A stretch of DNA of 64,000 nucleotides from Nitrosospira sp. Nl5 (GTDB lineage Bacteria > Pseudomonadota > Gammaproteobacteria > Burkholderiales > Nitrosomonadaceae): the NCBI RefSeq assembly GCF_900102495.1, contig NZ_FMVQ01000004.1:62001-126000 (forward strand). Direction: 5' to 3'. Each line of letters begins with the position of its first letter. Position 1 is the first letter of the stretch. This document shows, piece by piece, positions 28,372 to 36,638 of this stretch. The translations under genes and the position numbers were made by a program. The notes beneath the pieces were generated by a model. It worked only from the letters and a program-made list of their open reading frames with translations, made no database searches and was not told the origin of the DNA.

Positions 28372-29187
28372 TTACGGTACGATCCGGTTGTTGAGAATGG
28401 TTCTGCTCTGGCCATTCCAGACGACGTCGGTCAGGTTGGAGTAGCGGGTGACGATCTGTGCCACAACACCGCCGGCAAACAGGCCTGACCAGCCCAGTAC
28501 CACAAAGCCCCAGTGCAGCGGTGCGCTGAAGAGCTCTTCCATGAACCAGAAAGCATGGCCCCATTCGTTCAAGCCTACGTTCGGCAGGATCATGAGCGGA
28601 CCGGCAATGGCCATGACCAGCGGGAACGAGGTGCCCCGAGCGTACAGCGGCAGACGCGTCATGGCATACAGATAGGTGGCCACGCCGCAGACGATGTACA
28701 TCGGGAAGGAGCCATAGAACACCACCACGTGACTAGGGGTGAAGCTCGTGTCACGAATAATGACCTGGTGCCAGGAGGCATCCTGCTCGGTAAAGAAGCT
28801 GCCGCCCCAGTAAACACCGAACAGATAGACGCCCAGCCACATCATAAAATAGAAGTAGCGCTTGATCTCAAGCTTGGGATCAAGCTTGTCCAACTGCTCC
28901 TTCGTGTCCCGGGTCTTCCAGATCCAGCCCCAGGTGATCAGGGCAAACAGCGGCATCACCGTCATGTGCACCCGCCACAGCCCCATCCAGACTTTCTCGA
29001 ATTCAGGTTCCATTGAGTCCATGCCGTGCGAATAGGCAAAGGTGCGTTGATACCAGATCCAGAATATCGCCACCGCCAGCATCGTGATCAGCCCAAATTT
29101 GTACCACTTCGAGTCGTACCACAGGGACATGTCGTAGTCCCGACCTTCCGACTTCGCCGGGCTCGCCGTATTTAGTGTTGTTGCCAT
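28372..29187 (-). CDS. amoC: ammonia monooxygenase subunit C (stand-alone copy)
   Basis: A 271-residue integral membrane protein, very close to canonical Nitrosospira AmoC as recalled. The copper-site ligands known from PmoC are all present: Asp136, His140, His153 (Dx3Hx12H) and Asn207, His211, His225 (Nx3Hx13H). Hydrophobic segments near residues 32-50, 76-90, 112-128, 155-175, 188-205 and 225-245 give the expected topology. A strong ribosome site (AAAGGAG) precedes the ATG. No amoA or amoB follows. Stand-alone amoC copies are known in ammonia oxidisers, and one in Nitrosomonas europaea is linked to stress recovery. Upstream, on the same strand, is the AmoC-like mini-gene. Confidence 0.95.
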   Translation of the reverse strand: MATTLNTASPAKSEGRDYDMSLWYDSKWYKFGLITMLAVAIFWIWYQRTFAYSHGMDSMEPEFEKVWMGLWRVHMTVMPLFALITWGWIWKTRDTKEQLDKLDPKLEIKRYFYFMMWLGVYLFGVYWGGSFFTEQDASWHQVIIRDTSFTPSHVVVFYGSFPMYIVCGVATYLYAMTRLPLYARGTSFPLVMAIAGPLMILPNVGLNEWGHAFWFMEELFSAPLHWGFVVLGWSGLFAGGVVAQIVTRYSNLTDVVWNGQSRTILNNRIVP

Positions 29188-29304
29188 ATTTCAATACTCC
29201 TTTAGATTAATTACCCGCTACTGTTTGGGTGGATTGAACTTGGTCTCCATAAATATCAAAATGGGGATAAGTCGTTACATCATTCACCCTTGCAAAATGC
29301 TTCG

Positions 29305-29460
29305 TCAGGCAAAGATTTGAAACCCACTCCAGAGTACTGCTATTCCCAGAAGACCAAGCACGCCAAACTTGTACATCTTTGATTCGTGCAATGACGCCAT
29401 GCTGGAAGCACGAACACCTGCTTGCGGATAGCTCCGCAGCCTTCGATGTTTTGTTGCCAT
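29305..29460 (-). CDS. 51-residue AmoC N-terminus-like mini-protein
   Basis: A 51-codon frame upstream of amoC on the same strand. The leader (CTAAAAGGAGTACCGAA) and first codons (MAT) nearly repeat those of amoC (CTAAAGGAGTATTGAAAT, MAT). Residues about 20-51 (SMASLHESKMYKFGVLGLLG and a short Trp-containing hydrophobic tail ending FQIFA) align with AmoC residues 19-51 ([20 protein letters not shown]). This is the first transmembrane helix plus its preceding cytosolic segment. It ends at TGA where AmoC continues into its periplasmic loop. It may be a functional single-helix protein or the preserved stub of a lost amoC copy. The intact frame, the ribosome site and the non-identical sequence favour selection. 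Confidence 0.75.
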   Translation of the reverse strand: MATKHRRLRSYPQAGVRASSMASLHESKMYKFGVLGLLGIAVLWSGFQIFA

Positions 29461-29538
29461 TTCGGTACTCCTTTTAGTTAACTGACTACCACTTCTTCCT
29501 GTAGGGGAACTTCTTGCTAACGCAATTACCAGGTATTA

Positions 29539-29630
29539 TGCTTGCAATAAGCAAGTGGTCAGAGTATAGACCTGGAGACGAACAGGCGTGTAGTCTGCTA
29601 AATCAGTTATCAGAGTTCTATTTTTGAAAC
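29539..29630. repeat. 92-bp inverted repeat, left arm (control region facing mini-amoC)
   Basis: Matches the reverse complement of 30614-30705 at 87 of 92 bases with no gaps. Its outer end carries the palindrome CTTGCAATAAGCAAG (29541-29555), preceded on the minus strand by TATACT (29563-29568), a good -10 box directed toward the mini-amoC and amoC genes. Its inner end (TATTTTTGAAAC) abuts the lysR start. Confidence 0.95.
29541..29555 (-). promoter_or_regulatory. palindromic operator at the mini-amoC/amoC promoter
   Basis: CTTGCTTATTGCAAG on the minus strand is a 5-5-5 palindrome and also fits the LysR T-N11-A consensus. It starts 7 bases downstream of TATACT, so a regulator bound here would cover the transcription start. 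The identical site lies before gshA. LysR binding is inferred from position and symmetry. Confidence 0.55.
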
Positions 29631-29644
29631 GATGGGTAGCCCCT

Positions 29645-30550
29645 ATGCAAGACCTGAATGACCTCTACTACTACGTCCAGGCCGTGGATCATGGCGGCTT
29701 TGCTCCGGCAGGCCGGGTCCTCGGCATGCCGAAATCGAAGCTTAGCCGCCGCATCGCCAAGCTGGAAGAGCGTTTGGGTGTGCGCTTGATCCAGCGCTCG
29801 ACACGTCACTTTGCAGTTACCGATGCCGGCGAGACTTATTACATGCATTGCAAGGCGATGCTGGTGGAAGCTGAGGGGGCCCAGGAAGCAATAGACACGC
29901 TAACAGCCGAACCGCGGGGTGTAATCCGGATGACATGCCCCATACCGCTGGTGAATGCTTATGTGGGAGTGATGCTGGCCGATTTCATGGTGCGCTATCC
30001 GCACGTCACAGTGCAGATGGAGGCGACCAACCGGCGTGTCGATCTGGTCAGCGAGTCGGTCGACGTCGCCCTTCGTGTGCGACCACCGCCCTTGCAGGAC
30101 AGTAACCTGGTTATGCGTGTTTTGGCTGATCGAGGCCAATGTTTGGTAGCCAGCCCTGCCCTTGTCCAGCGGCTCGGTTTTCCTGCTGCACCGACTGCTT
30201 TGAGCAACTGGCCTAGCCTGGGCCTGGGAAACCTGCAACAAATCCATACCTGGGTGCTGCATGGGCCAGATGACGCACATGCAACACTTCATCATACGCC
30301 GCGCTTTGTGACGACGGACATGATCGCGCTAAGAGATTCCGCTGTGGCCGGTGTCGGTGTAGTGCAACTGCCGGAGGTCATGGCACGAGATCAACTTGCG
30401 GCTGGTTCATTGCTTAGGCTGATGCCGGACTGGGCACCGCGGCGCGAAATCATTCATGCGGTGTTTCCGTCCCGGCGCGGTCTTCTGCCATCTGTGCGGG
30501 CGTTAATTGATTTCCTCGCACAGCGTTTCGAGATGCTGCATGAGGACTAG
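29645..30550 (+). CDS. LysR-type transcriptional regulator
   Basis: A 301-residue LTTR: winged HTH at residues 1-60 (MQDLNDLYYYVQAVDHGGFA, then SRRIAKLEERLGVRLIQRST) and a periplasmic-binding-like effector domain from about 90 to 295 (GVIRMTCPIPLVNAYVGVML, DVALRVRPPPLQDSNLV). The ATG at 29645 is preferred to a TTG seven codons upstream because family members begin at MQDLN. The gene is enclosed by two 92-bp inverted repeats, each with an outward -10 box and the same palindrome. It could therefore control amoC on one side and gshA on the other from identical sites. The effector is unknown. It resembles LTTRs often paired with quinone or thiol enzymes, a weak clue. Confidence 0.9.
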   Translation: MQDLNDLYYYVQAVDHGGFAPAGRVLGMPKSKLSRRIAKLEERLGVRLIQRSTRHFAVTDAGETYYMHCKAMLVEAEGAQEAIDTLTAEPRGVIRMTCPIPLVNAYVGVMLADFMVRYPHVTVQMEATNRRVDLVSESVDVALRVRPPPLQDSNLVMRVLADRGQCLVASPALVQRLGFPAAPTALSNWPSLGLGNLQQIHTWVLHGPDDAHATLHHTPRFVTTDMIALRDSAVAGVGVVQLPEVMARDQLAAGSLLRLMPDWAPRREIIHAVFPSRRGLLPSVRALIDFLAQRFEMLHED

Positions 30551-30613
30551 GCTAACTAAGAGCGCTATCGGAACTTGCGCAAAGAATCCATCTCTGCCAC
30601 TGCGCCCCTCATA

Positions 30614-30705
30614 GTTTCAAAAATAGGACTCTGATAACTGATTTTGCAGACTACACGCCTGTCCGTCTCCAGGTCTATACTCATACCACTTGCTTATTGC
30701 AAGCA
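30614..30705. repeat. 92-bp inverted repeat, right arm (control region facing gshA)
   Basis: Reverse-complement partner of 29539-29630 (five substitutions, no gaps). It begins 64 bases after the lysR stop and ends 14 bases before the gshA ATG, so it forms essentially the whole gshA promoter. It carries TATACT at 30676-30681 and the CTTGCTTATTGCAAG palindrome at 30689-30703, followed by the GGAGG ribosome site. Confidence 0.95.
30689..30703 (+). promoter_or_regulatory. palindromic operator at the gshA promoter
   Basis: Same 15-base palindrome as at 29541-29555, here lying 7 bases after the -10 box and 7 bases before GGAGG. Occupation would block initiation or the ribosome site, suggesting repression, although LTTRs can activate from related sites. 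Confidence 0.55.
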
Positions 30706-30719
30706 ATATCGGAGGATAA

Positions 30720-32366
30720 ATGTCAAGTCAATTATCTTGTAGCGAGCACGCAACACCCATCAACAAATCTCTTCAGCCGTTATTAATTCATGGCTTGAAA
30801 GGCATCGAAAAAGAAAGCCTCCGAATTAACCGGGATGGATCAATATCATTGTCACCTCATCCGGTTCAGCTTGGAGCCGCGTTGACTCATCCGAATATCA
30901 CAACTGATTATTCTGAAGCCTTACTTGAGTTGATCACGCCAGCATTATCGGATGGAACGGAAGTGCTGCATTCCTTGATGGACCTCCATAAATATGTCTG
31001 CGCAAATATCAATGACGAATTATTGCTGGCGGCCAGTATGCCTGTCGGCGATTTGCGCGACCCGGCAATTCCCATCGCCGAATATGGTTTATCCAATCTC
31101 GGGAGGATGAAGCACATCTACCGGCAGGGTTTAAGCTATCGCTACGGCCGCTGCATGCAGGTCATCGCCGGAATCCATTTCAACTACTCGCTTCCTGAAC
31201 AATTCTGGCCCGAATACCAACAGTTCGTGAAACATACGGGTGATCTGCAATCGTTCACCACCGGCGCTTATATGGGAATGATCAGAAATCTGCAGCGTTA
31301 TGGCTGGCTTATCCTGTATTTATTCGGCTCATCCCCGGCAGTGGGCAAAAGCTTCATCGATAGCCGCAACTCTGTTTATTCCGATACTTTGCAGAATTTT
31401 GATGAGCATTCCTACTACAAGCCCTTTGCCACCTCTTTGAGGATGAGCGAGATAGGCTATTTGAATCCCGTTCAATCGATGGTTCATATTTCCTTTAACA
31501 GTATTGAAGAATATATACGGGATTTGGGCAGCGCAACAACGATACCTTATCTCGGATATGAAAGGATCGGGGCAAAGGTAGGCGACCAGTACCAGCAGTT
31601 GAATACTCATTTCCTGCAGATAGAGAACGAATATTACACTTCGGTGCGGCCAAAACAGCCCACGAGGCCCGCCGAGAGGCCGCTGCAGGCACTGGGAAGC
31701 CGGGGGATCCAATATATTGAAATACGAACCGTGGATGTTGATGTGTTTGAACCTGCCGGCATTGCGATCGAAACCACGCGCTTTCTTGAAGTGCTCAGCC
31801 TTTTCTGTCTATTCCAGACCAATGCGGGGCATGACTTGAAGCAGCATGACGAGACCAGCAATAACGCATTGTCGGTGGCCAATCGCGGCAGGGATCCGAG
31901 ACTGAAGCTGCTGGACAACGGGCATGAAGTCCCGCTGCGGCAGTGGGCCCTGACGCTGTGTGAGCAGATGCGGGAGATCTGTGAGATCCTGGATAACGGC
32001 AATACCGATATTCCCTACACCCGCGCATTGCACCAGCAGATCGAAACAATTCGCCATCCCGAGTTGACGGCTTCAGCAAGGGTGCTGTCGGCCATGCGCG
32101 CGCAAAAGATGTCCATTACCGAACTGGTATTGCAGAAGTCCCGTGAATACACTCGTTATTTCCAGAATGCCGCATTGGACGCGGCGGTAAAGAGGAATTT
32201 TGATCTCCAGGTCAAGGCATCGCTGGCGCAACAGAAACAGCTCGAGGCCACGGCTGAGGTCCCTTTCGATCAATACCTTAGCAACTATTTCTCGCAAGAC
32301 GCCTTAGGCAGCATCATTCAATCCCAAAACTTGCCTGTCTCCATGGTCGAAACTGCCGCTCGATGA
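30720..32366 (+). CDS. gshA: glutamate-cysteine ligase, proteobacterial type 1
   Basis: A 548-residue enzyme joining glutamate and cysteine, the first step of glutathione synthesis. Family blocks are GLKGIEKESLRINRDGSISL near residue 26, ITTDYSEALLELITP near 60, IAGIHFNYSLPEQFW near 143 and SRGIQYIEIRTVDVDVFEP near 330. The last two hold the metal and substrate Glu/His residues of the E. coli-type enzyme. Length is slightly above the usual 510-530. A perfect GGAGG precedes the ATG and the promoter is the right inverted-repeat arm. Its stop overlaps the next start by four bases, making it the first gene of a coupled four-gene operon. Confidence 0.93.
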   Translation: MSSQLSCSEHATPINKSLQPLLIHGLKGIEKESLRINRDGSISLSPHPVQLGAALTHPNITTDYSEALLELITPALSDGTEVLHSLMDLHKYVCANINDELLLAASMPVGDLRDPAIPIAEYGLSNLGRMKHIYRQGLSYRYGRCMQVIAGIHFNYSLPEQFWPEYQQFVKHTGDLQSFTTGAYMGMIRNLQRYGWLILYLFGSSPAVGKSFIDSRNSVYSDTLQNFDEHSYYKPFATSLRMSEIGYLNPVQSMVHISFNSIEEYIRDLGSATTIPYLGYERIGAKVGDQYQQLNTHFLQIENEYYTSVRPKQPTRPAERPLQALGSRGIQYIEIRTVDVDVFEPAGIAIETTRFLEVLSLFCLFQTNAGHDLKQHDETSNNALSVANRGRDPRLKLLDNGHEVPLRQWALTLCEQMREICEILDNGNTDIPYTRALHQQIETIRHPELTASARVLSAMRAQKMSITELVLQKSREYTRYFQNAALDAAVKRNFDLQVKASLAQQKQLEATAEVPFDQYLSNYFSQDALGSIIQSQNLPVSMVETAAR

Positions 32367-32860
32367 ATTCCGTGCGCTCATGCAAACATTACAGCATCGG
32401 TGTGATCCTGGAGACCCTCCCGCGCTATCGCATGCGCACGACCCATGATTCAGCCAGCGAGCGGTACATTCCCGATATTGCTCAAGGCGATAAACACATC
32501 GTGCTGATCGCCGGGACACATGTGACTTACTCACTTGCCCGCATTTCCAAGCGAGGCGAGACACGCGACAATCTTAACGCGGGCGGGATACCTGTGGCGC
32601 AGCCGCTCACCCTGCGTGAGCGCGAAATCGCTCAAGCGCTTGGTCCCGCGCTATACGATGCAGGTCTGATGCTGGTGGGGCTGGACGTGATCGGTGATTA
32701 TCTCACCGAAATAAATGTTACCAGCCCTGCCTGCATGCAGAAGATCGCCGACCAGACCGGTTTCAACTCTGCGAAAATGATGGTGGATGCGATCAAAAGC
32801 CATATCGCCGAGCGATACGAATTTGTCATTCCTCCGTTTGAAACAGAGCTTTCTTCATGA
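32363..32860 (+). pseudogene. gshB: glutathione synthetase, C-terminal half only
   Basis: A 165-residue frame matching only the second half of GshB (normally about 315 residues). It runs from RYIPDIAQGDKHIVLIAG at residue 34, through ARISKRGETRDNLNAGG near 59, to the metal/ATP motif DVIGDYLTEINVTSP at residues 108-122. The N-terminal substrate domain and the front of the ATP-grasp domain are missing, and the first 30 residues are unrelated. The frame itself is open and starts at an ATGA overlap with gshA and ends in another with the ABC gene. It is thus a deletion derivative still in the operon. Independent synthetase activity is unlikely. A full gshB presumably exists elsewhere. Confidence 0.8.
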
Positions 32861-33780
32861 CTCCGGCAATCGAAGTCAGGCAGGTGCACAAGCGGTTCGG
32901 CACATTGCATGCCTTGAAGGGCATTGATCTCGAAATCCATACCGGCGAATTCTTCGCATTGCTTGGCCCCAATGGAGCGGGAAAGACGACGCTGATCAAT
33001 ATTATCGCGGGTCTTACCCTTGCCAGCAGCGGGAGTGTCAGGGTAAAGGGGCATGATGTCGTTGCCCAATACCGTGAAGCACGCCGCATGTTAGGCGTGG
33101 TGCCGCAGGAGTTGGTATTTGATCCGTTTTTTACCGTTCGGGAAACGCTTGTGTTCCAATCCGGCTATTACGGGATAAAGAAGAATAACAGCTGGATAGA
33201 CGAGATAATCCACCATCTCGACCTTGCCGATAAAGCCGATACCAACATGCGTTTGTTGTCCGGCGGGATGAAGCGGCGCGTACTGGTAGCGCAGGCATTG
33301 GTCCACAAACCCCCGGTAATCGTTTTGGATGAACCCACCGCAGGCGTAGATGTGGAATTGCGCCAGGCCCTGTGGCGCTTCATCAAGCAGTTAAACCGCA
33401 GCGGTCATACCATTGTGCTCACTACGCATTATCTGGAAGAAGCAGAGGCTTTATGCAACCGCGTGGCAATGCTCAAAAATGGCAGTATCGTTGTGCTTGA
33501 TAGCGTCAGAAATCTCATCAGCAACATTTCCGGACACCGGATACGAGTGCGGTTATCTCCCGATACGCTGCCGGCGGCGTTACAGCTACTGATAATCGGC
33601 CACGACCAGGGCTACTACGTTCTGGCAATCGAGAAATACTCCCAGCTTGAAAATGTGATGACAGCATTACGCGCAACCCAGACCCAAATCCTGGAACTCC
33701 AGATATTGCAACCTGATCTGGAAGAAGTGTTCGTAAAGATCATGCACGATACAGAGAGTCTGGAACCTGCATCGGTATGA
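32857..33780 (+). CDS. ABC-2 type exporter, ATP-binding protein (YadG/NodI-like)
   Basis: A 307-residue ATPase: Walker A GPNGAGKTT near residue 36, Q-loop VVPQELVFDPFF, signature LSGGMKRR near 131 and Walker B VIVLDEPTAGVD near 151, then the H-loop LTTHYLEEAE. The C-terminal extension of about 90 residues is typical of ABC-2 exporters such as YadG, DrrA and NodI. It starts within the stop of the gshB fragment and its stop overlaps the permease start, so the two transporter genes are coupled to glutathione genes. Cargo is not inferable; a thiol or peptide conjugate is an attractive guess only. Confidence 0.9.
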   Translation: MTPAIEVRQVHKRFGTLHALKGIDLEIHTGEFFALLGPNGAGKTTLINIIAGLTLASSGSVRVKGHDVVAQYREARRMLGVVPQELVFDPFFTVRETLVFQSGYYGIKKNNSWIDEIIHHLDLADKADTNMRLLSGGMKRRVLVAQALVHKPPVIVLDEPTAGVDVELRQALWRFIKQLNRSGHTIVLTTHYLEEAEALCNRVAMLKNGSIVVLDSVRNLISNISGHRIRVRLSPDTLPAALQLLIIGHDQGYYVLAIEKYSQLENVMTALRATQTQILELQILQPDLEEVFVKIMHDTESLEPASV

Positions 33781-34532
33781 ATGGATTTCTTACGCTGCTC
33801 TACAAGGAACTGCTAAGATTCTGGAAAGTCGGGTTCCAGACCGTATTTGCACCCATGCTGTCTACCTTGCTCTATCTATTGATTTTTTCTCACGCACTGG
33901 AAGAACGGGTGCAGGCATATCCCGGTGTAACCTACACAGTTTTTCTGATTCCGGGACTGGTGATAATGGCCATGTTGCAGAACGCTTTCGCTAACTCCTC
34001 ATCAAGCCTGATTCAATCGACGGTCTCGGGCAATCACATCTTCATGCTGTTATCGCCGCTTTCTTACCAGCAAATATTCACTGCTTATGTACTGGCATCG
34101 GTAGTTCGCGGTCTCGTGGTAGGACTGGGTATCTACGTGGTGACGCTAGGGTTTTTTGAAATTCCCCTGTACTCGTTCGCATGGATATTCGCATTTGCCT
34201 TGATGGGCACCGCGTTGCTGGCCGCCTTAGGCATCATTGCGGGAATCTGGGCGGAAAAATTTGAGCAGCTTGCTGCGTTGCAAAACTTTATCGTCCTGCC
34301 ACTGACGTTTTTATCGGGGGTTTTCTATACGATCCCCTCGCTGCCTCCACTTTGGCAAGGATTATCATATCTGAATCCGTTTTTCTACATGGTAGACGGG
34401 TTTCGCTACGGCTTCTTTCGCGCCTCGGATGTTTCACCCTACCTCAGCCTTGGGACTCTGATGGCATGTTTCCTGGCAGTATCGTGGTGGACATTGCGAA
34501 TGCTGAAAACAGGGTACAAAATCCGAAAATAA
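33777..34532 (+). CDS. ABC-2 type exporter permease (YadH/NodJ-like)
   Basis: A 251-residue membrane protein with about six hydrophobic helices and the ABC-2 membrane signature region (NALSYLNPFFYMVDGFRYGF-like, here LSYLNPFFYMVDGFRYGFF near residue 195). The N-terminus (MNGFLTLLYKELLRFWKVGF) is the amphipathic coupling segment of YadH-type permeases. Its ATG overlaps the ATPase stop by four bases. It is the last gene of the run that starts at gshA; about 100 bases separate it from the convergent lipoprotein gene and no clear terminator was seen. Confidence 0.9.
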   Translation: MNGFLTLLYKELLRFWKVGFQTVFAPMLSTLLYLLIFSHALEERVQAYPGVTYTVFLIPGLVIMAMLQNAFANSSSSLIQSTVSGNHIFMLLSPLSYQQIFTAYVLASVVRGLVVGLGIYVVTLGFFEIPLYSFAWIFAFALMGTALLAALGIIAGIWAEKFEQLAALQNFIVLPLTFLSGVFYTIPSLPPLWQGLSYLNPFFYMVDGFRYGFFRASDVSPYLSLGTLMACFLAVSWWTLRMLKTGYKIRK

Positions 34533-34636
34533 TCCGATCCACGACTTCCCCTTCAGCCCCGCAACATATTTTTCAAATCTGATTTATTGCTCCACCTGCT
34601 TCCGAATAAAAATGACGGGACTGTCCAAACCGCCCA

Positions 34637-35239
34637 TCACAGCTCCCCGCTCTTTTGCATGTCTATCAACGCCTTGACAATCATTTGCCGAAGCATTCTT
34701 CCGAAAGCCTCATCCGAGGGAAAGGGCTGCAGGTGATCGGGTATGTCGATGTTGCCGATAGCGGTGTGAAATGCGTGTTTTATGCCGCTTCGGCTGATTG
34801 TCTTTCCCCGCGTGGTGATACTCATCGACATTTCGTAGGCATCGGTAATGGTTTTCCCGACCATCCATAACGGGAATCCAGTACGGGCCGTTTCCGCGGC
34901 GACGGTTCCGCTGTCGGCGATGTTGTTCAATACCACCTTGACGGTGCCTTCTTCCTTCTCGTCACCCGGCGAGAGCATGTCAATCGGGGAAATGACGCCG
35001 GATTCCCTGAATATTCGGGTAGCATAATCCCGCAACGGGATGTCGCCCTTGGAGAAGTGTTGGCCATTGCGCTGAAACTCGACAGCAAGCCGCAGATGAA
35101 GCGGCGCGTCTCTCTTTTGCACATCTTCAAAGGTAACCTTGGGAAAGGAAGCGCCTAAATATGATTTGGGCGATGCGCATCCCATTAAGGCGGAGGAGAC
35201 AATTACAGATGCCATCATTACGTGGCGGCCAAGATTCAT
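34637..35239 (-). CDS. putative outer membrane or periplasmic lipoprotein
   Basis: A 200-residue protein with a signal peptide and lipobox (SALMGC, Cys21), so the mature protein would be lipid-anchored and start at Cys. The rest is soluble, mixed alpha/beta, with TVKVVLNNIADSGTVAAETA and YEMSMSITTRGKTISRSGI giving a beta-rich middle. The second residue after Cys is Ser, which by the E. coli +2 rule would allow export to the outer membrane. No family recognised. It converges on the ABC exporter operon but is transcribed separately. Confidence 0.75.
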   Translation of the reverse strand: MNLGRHVMMASVIVSSALMGCASPKSYLGASFPKVTFEDVQKRDAPLHLRLAVEFQRNGQHFSKGDIPLRDYATRIFRESGVISPIDMLSPGDEKEEGTVKVVLNNIADSGTVAAETARTGFPLWMVGKTITDAYEMSMSITTRGKTISRSGIKHAFHTAIGNIDIPDHLQPFPSDEAFGRMLRQMIVKALIDMQKSGEL

Positions 35240-35500
35240 GAATACTCCGTCTCGATACGCGGGTTACGCTTTACGTGGGATAAGGCGCCGAGCGACTGTT
35301 ATATGCTGCTGATTGGAGCTCGACAATACTAAGAGTAGTGCATAATTCTTCCCGCTGCAACCTGCCTGATCCTGTCATCCCGACTGAGTGCCTCAAGAAC
35401 CATCGCGGCTTCCTGAGTCGCCAAGGGTGATGGCAAAAATAGCTGTACTTATCGAACGTTCTTCTCAACAATATCATCATGGAAAACTCCCTGGAAAATA

Positions 35501-36613
35501 ATGAGCGCTAAAAGCACATCCCCCCGTGCGGCACGCAGGTTTGACAAAGCGCGAATCCAGGAGGCAATTTCGGTATTAGGGCTGAATGCGGAACATGGCA
35601 AACTTGCGGAGCGCATAAGGGCCGAAGTCATCAATGGGAAAGCGGATGCGATGGTGAAGTCCTGTTTTGCCGCCCTTGCGCGCAACCGGGGCTTCTCGCT
35701 GATGGAGCGGAATATTGGCATCGAATCCTTCAAGCAAGCATGGGTTCGCCGCTTGCAGTGCTATGGCCAGGGCTTCGATACTCCGGAGTACTTTAGTGAG
35801 CGACTGGAAACTGCCGCTGCTTTCGCCCGGGGAAAAATCCCTTTGAGCATCTTGCAATTACAACACTGCCTGACGCAGCAAACCATGGTAAATAGCCTAT
35901 CATCCATTAAGCTTGCCGAGGATGCCGCGACTGTCCAGCCCCTCGTCGACTGCATTTTGAAACTCACCTCCCTCGAGCTCTATCTGGCTGCGGAGGGTTA
36001 TCGCCTGCCGGAAATTGATGAGTTGCAGAAGGCGTTGGATGGGCTGCGCAAAGAAACATCCCAGTTGCACCGTGAAGCCTCGACCGATCAGCTCACCGGC
36101 ATGATGAATTATGCCAGTCTCATGGAAACCCTCGAGCACCAGATCAATGCCGCCCACAATGACCGGCGGCAAGATGGCGGAAACCCCTTGTGCCTGATCA
36201 TGATCGATCTTGATTTCTTCAAGAAGATCAATGACACATATGGACATGTGATTGGCGACTTTGTACTGCGGCATGTGGCCGAGCGGATCCGGGCGGCGGT
36301 GCGCGATTTTGACAAGGCAGGCAGGTTCGGCGGGGAGGAATTCGTTATTATCATGACGAACACCGAACTGGAATTGGCAAAGGTTATCGCGGAGCGCATA
36401 CGCAAGGGTGTCATGGAGACGCCGTTGCATTTGAAGGAATTTACCATCGAGGTAACGATCAGTCTCGGCCTGGCAATGCTAAAGGAAGGCGAACGCAAGG
36501 AAGCATTGCTTGAGCGTGCGGATGCGGCAATGTATGAAGCGAAAAGAGCCGGGCGCAATCGCATCATGGTGGCAAAGGATACGGATGCTTCCCAAGCGCT
36601 CCCGGAGTTGTAG
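35501..36613 (+). CDS. diguanylate cyclase (GGDEF domain)
   Basis: A 370-residue cytosolic protein. Residues 1-195 form a helical N-terminal region of unknown sensing function. Residues about 200-360 are a GGDEF domain with the substrate loop DLDFFKKINDTYGHVIGDFV and active site RFGGEEFVII (GGEEF, competent for c-di-GMP synthesis). No RxxD inhibitory site was noticed directly before the active site. No transmembrane helix. It lies 260 bases from the divergent lipoprotein and converges on the large GGDEF-EAL protein, so two c-di-GMP genes sit side by side. The ribosome site is weak. Confidence 0.9.
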   Translation: MSAKSTSPRAARRFDKARIQEAISVLGLNAEHGKLAERIRAEVINGKADAMVKSCFAALARNRGFSLMERNIGIESFKQAWVRRLQCYGQGFDTPEYFSERLETAAAFARGKIPLSILQLQHCLTQQTMVNSLSSIKLAEDAATVQPLVDCILKLTSLELYLAAEGYRLPEIDELQKALDGLRKETSQLHREASTDQLTGMMNYASLMETLEHQINAAHNDRRQDGGNPLCLIMIDLDFFKKINDTYGHVIGDFVLRHVAERIRAAVRDFDKAGRFGGEEFVIIMTNTELELAKVIAERIRKGVMETPLHLKEFTIEVTISLGLAMLKEGERKEALLERADAAMYEAKRAGRNRIMVAKDTDASQALPEL

Positions 36614-36638
36614 GTGGACCGCGCTTGTCCCGCTAAAT

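Noticed and set aside
34533-34636. Possible terminator between the ABC permease and the lipoprotein
   Set aside because: No stem followed by a T-run on either strand could be found.
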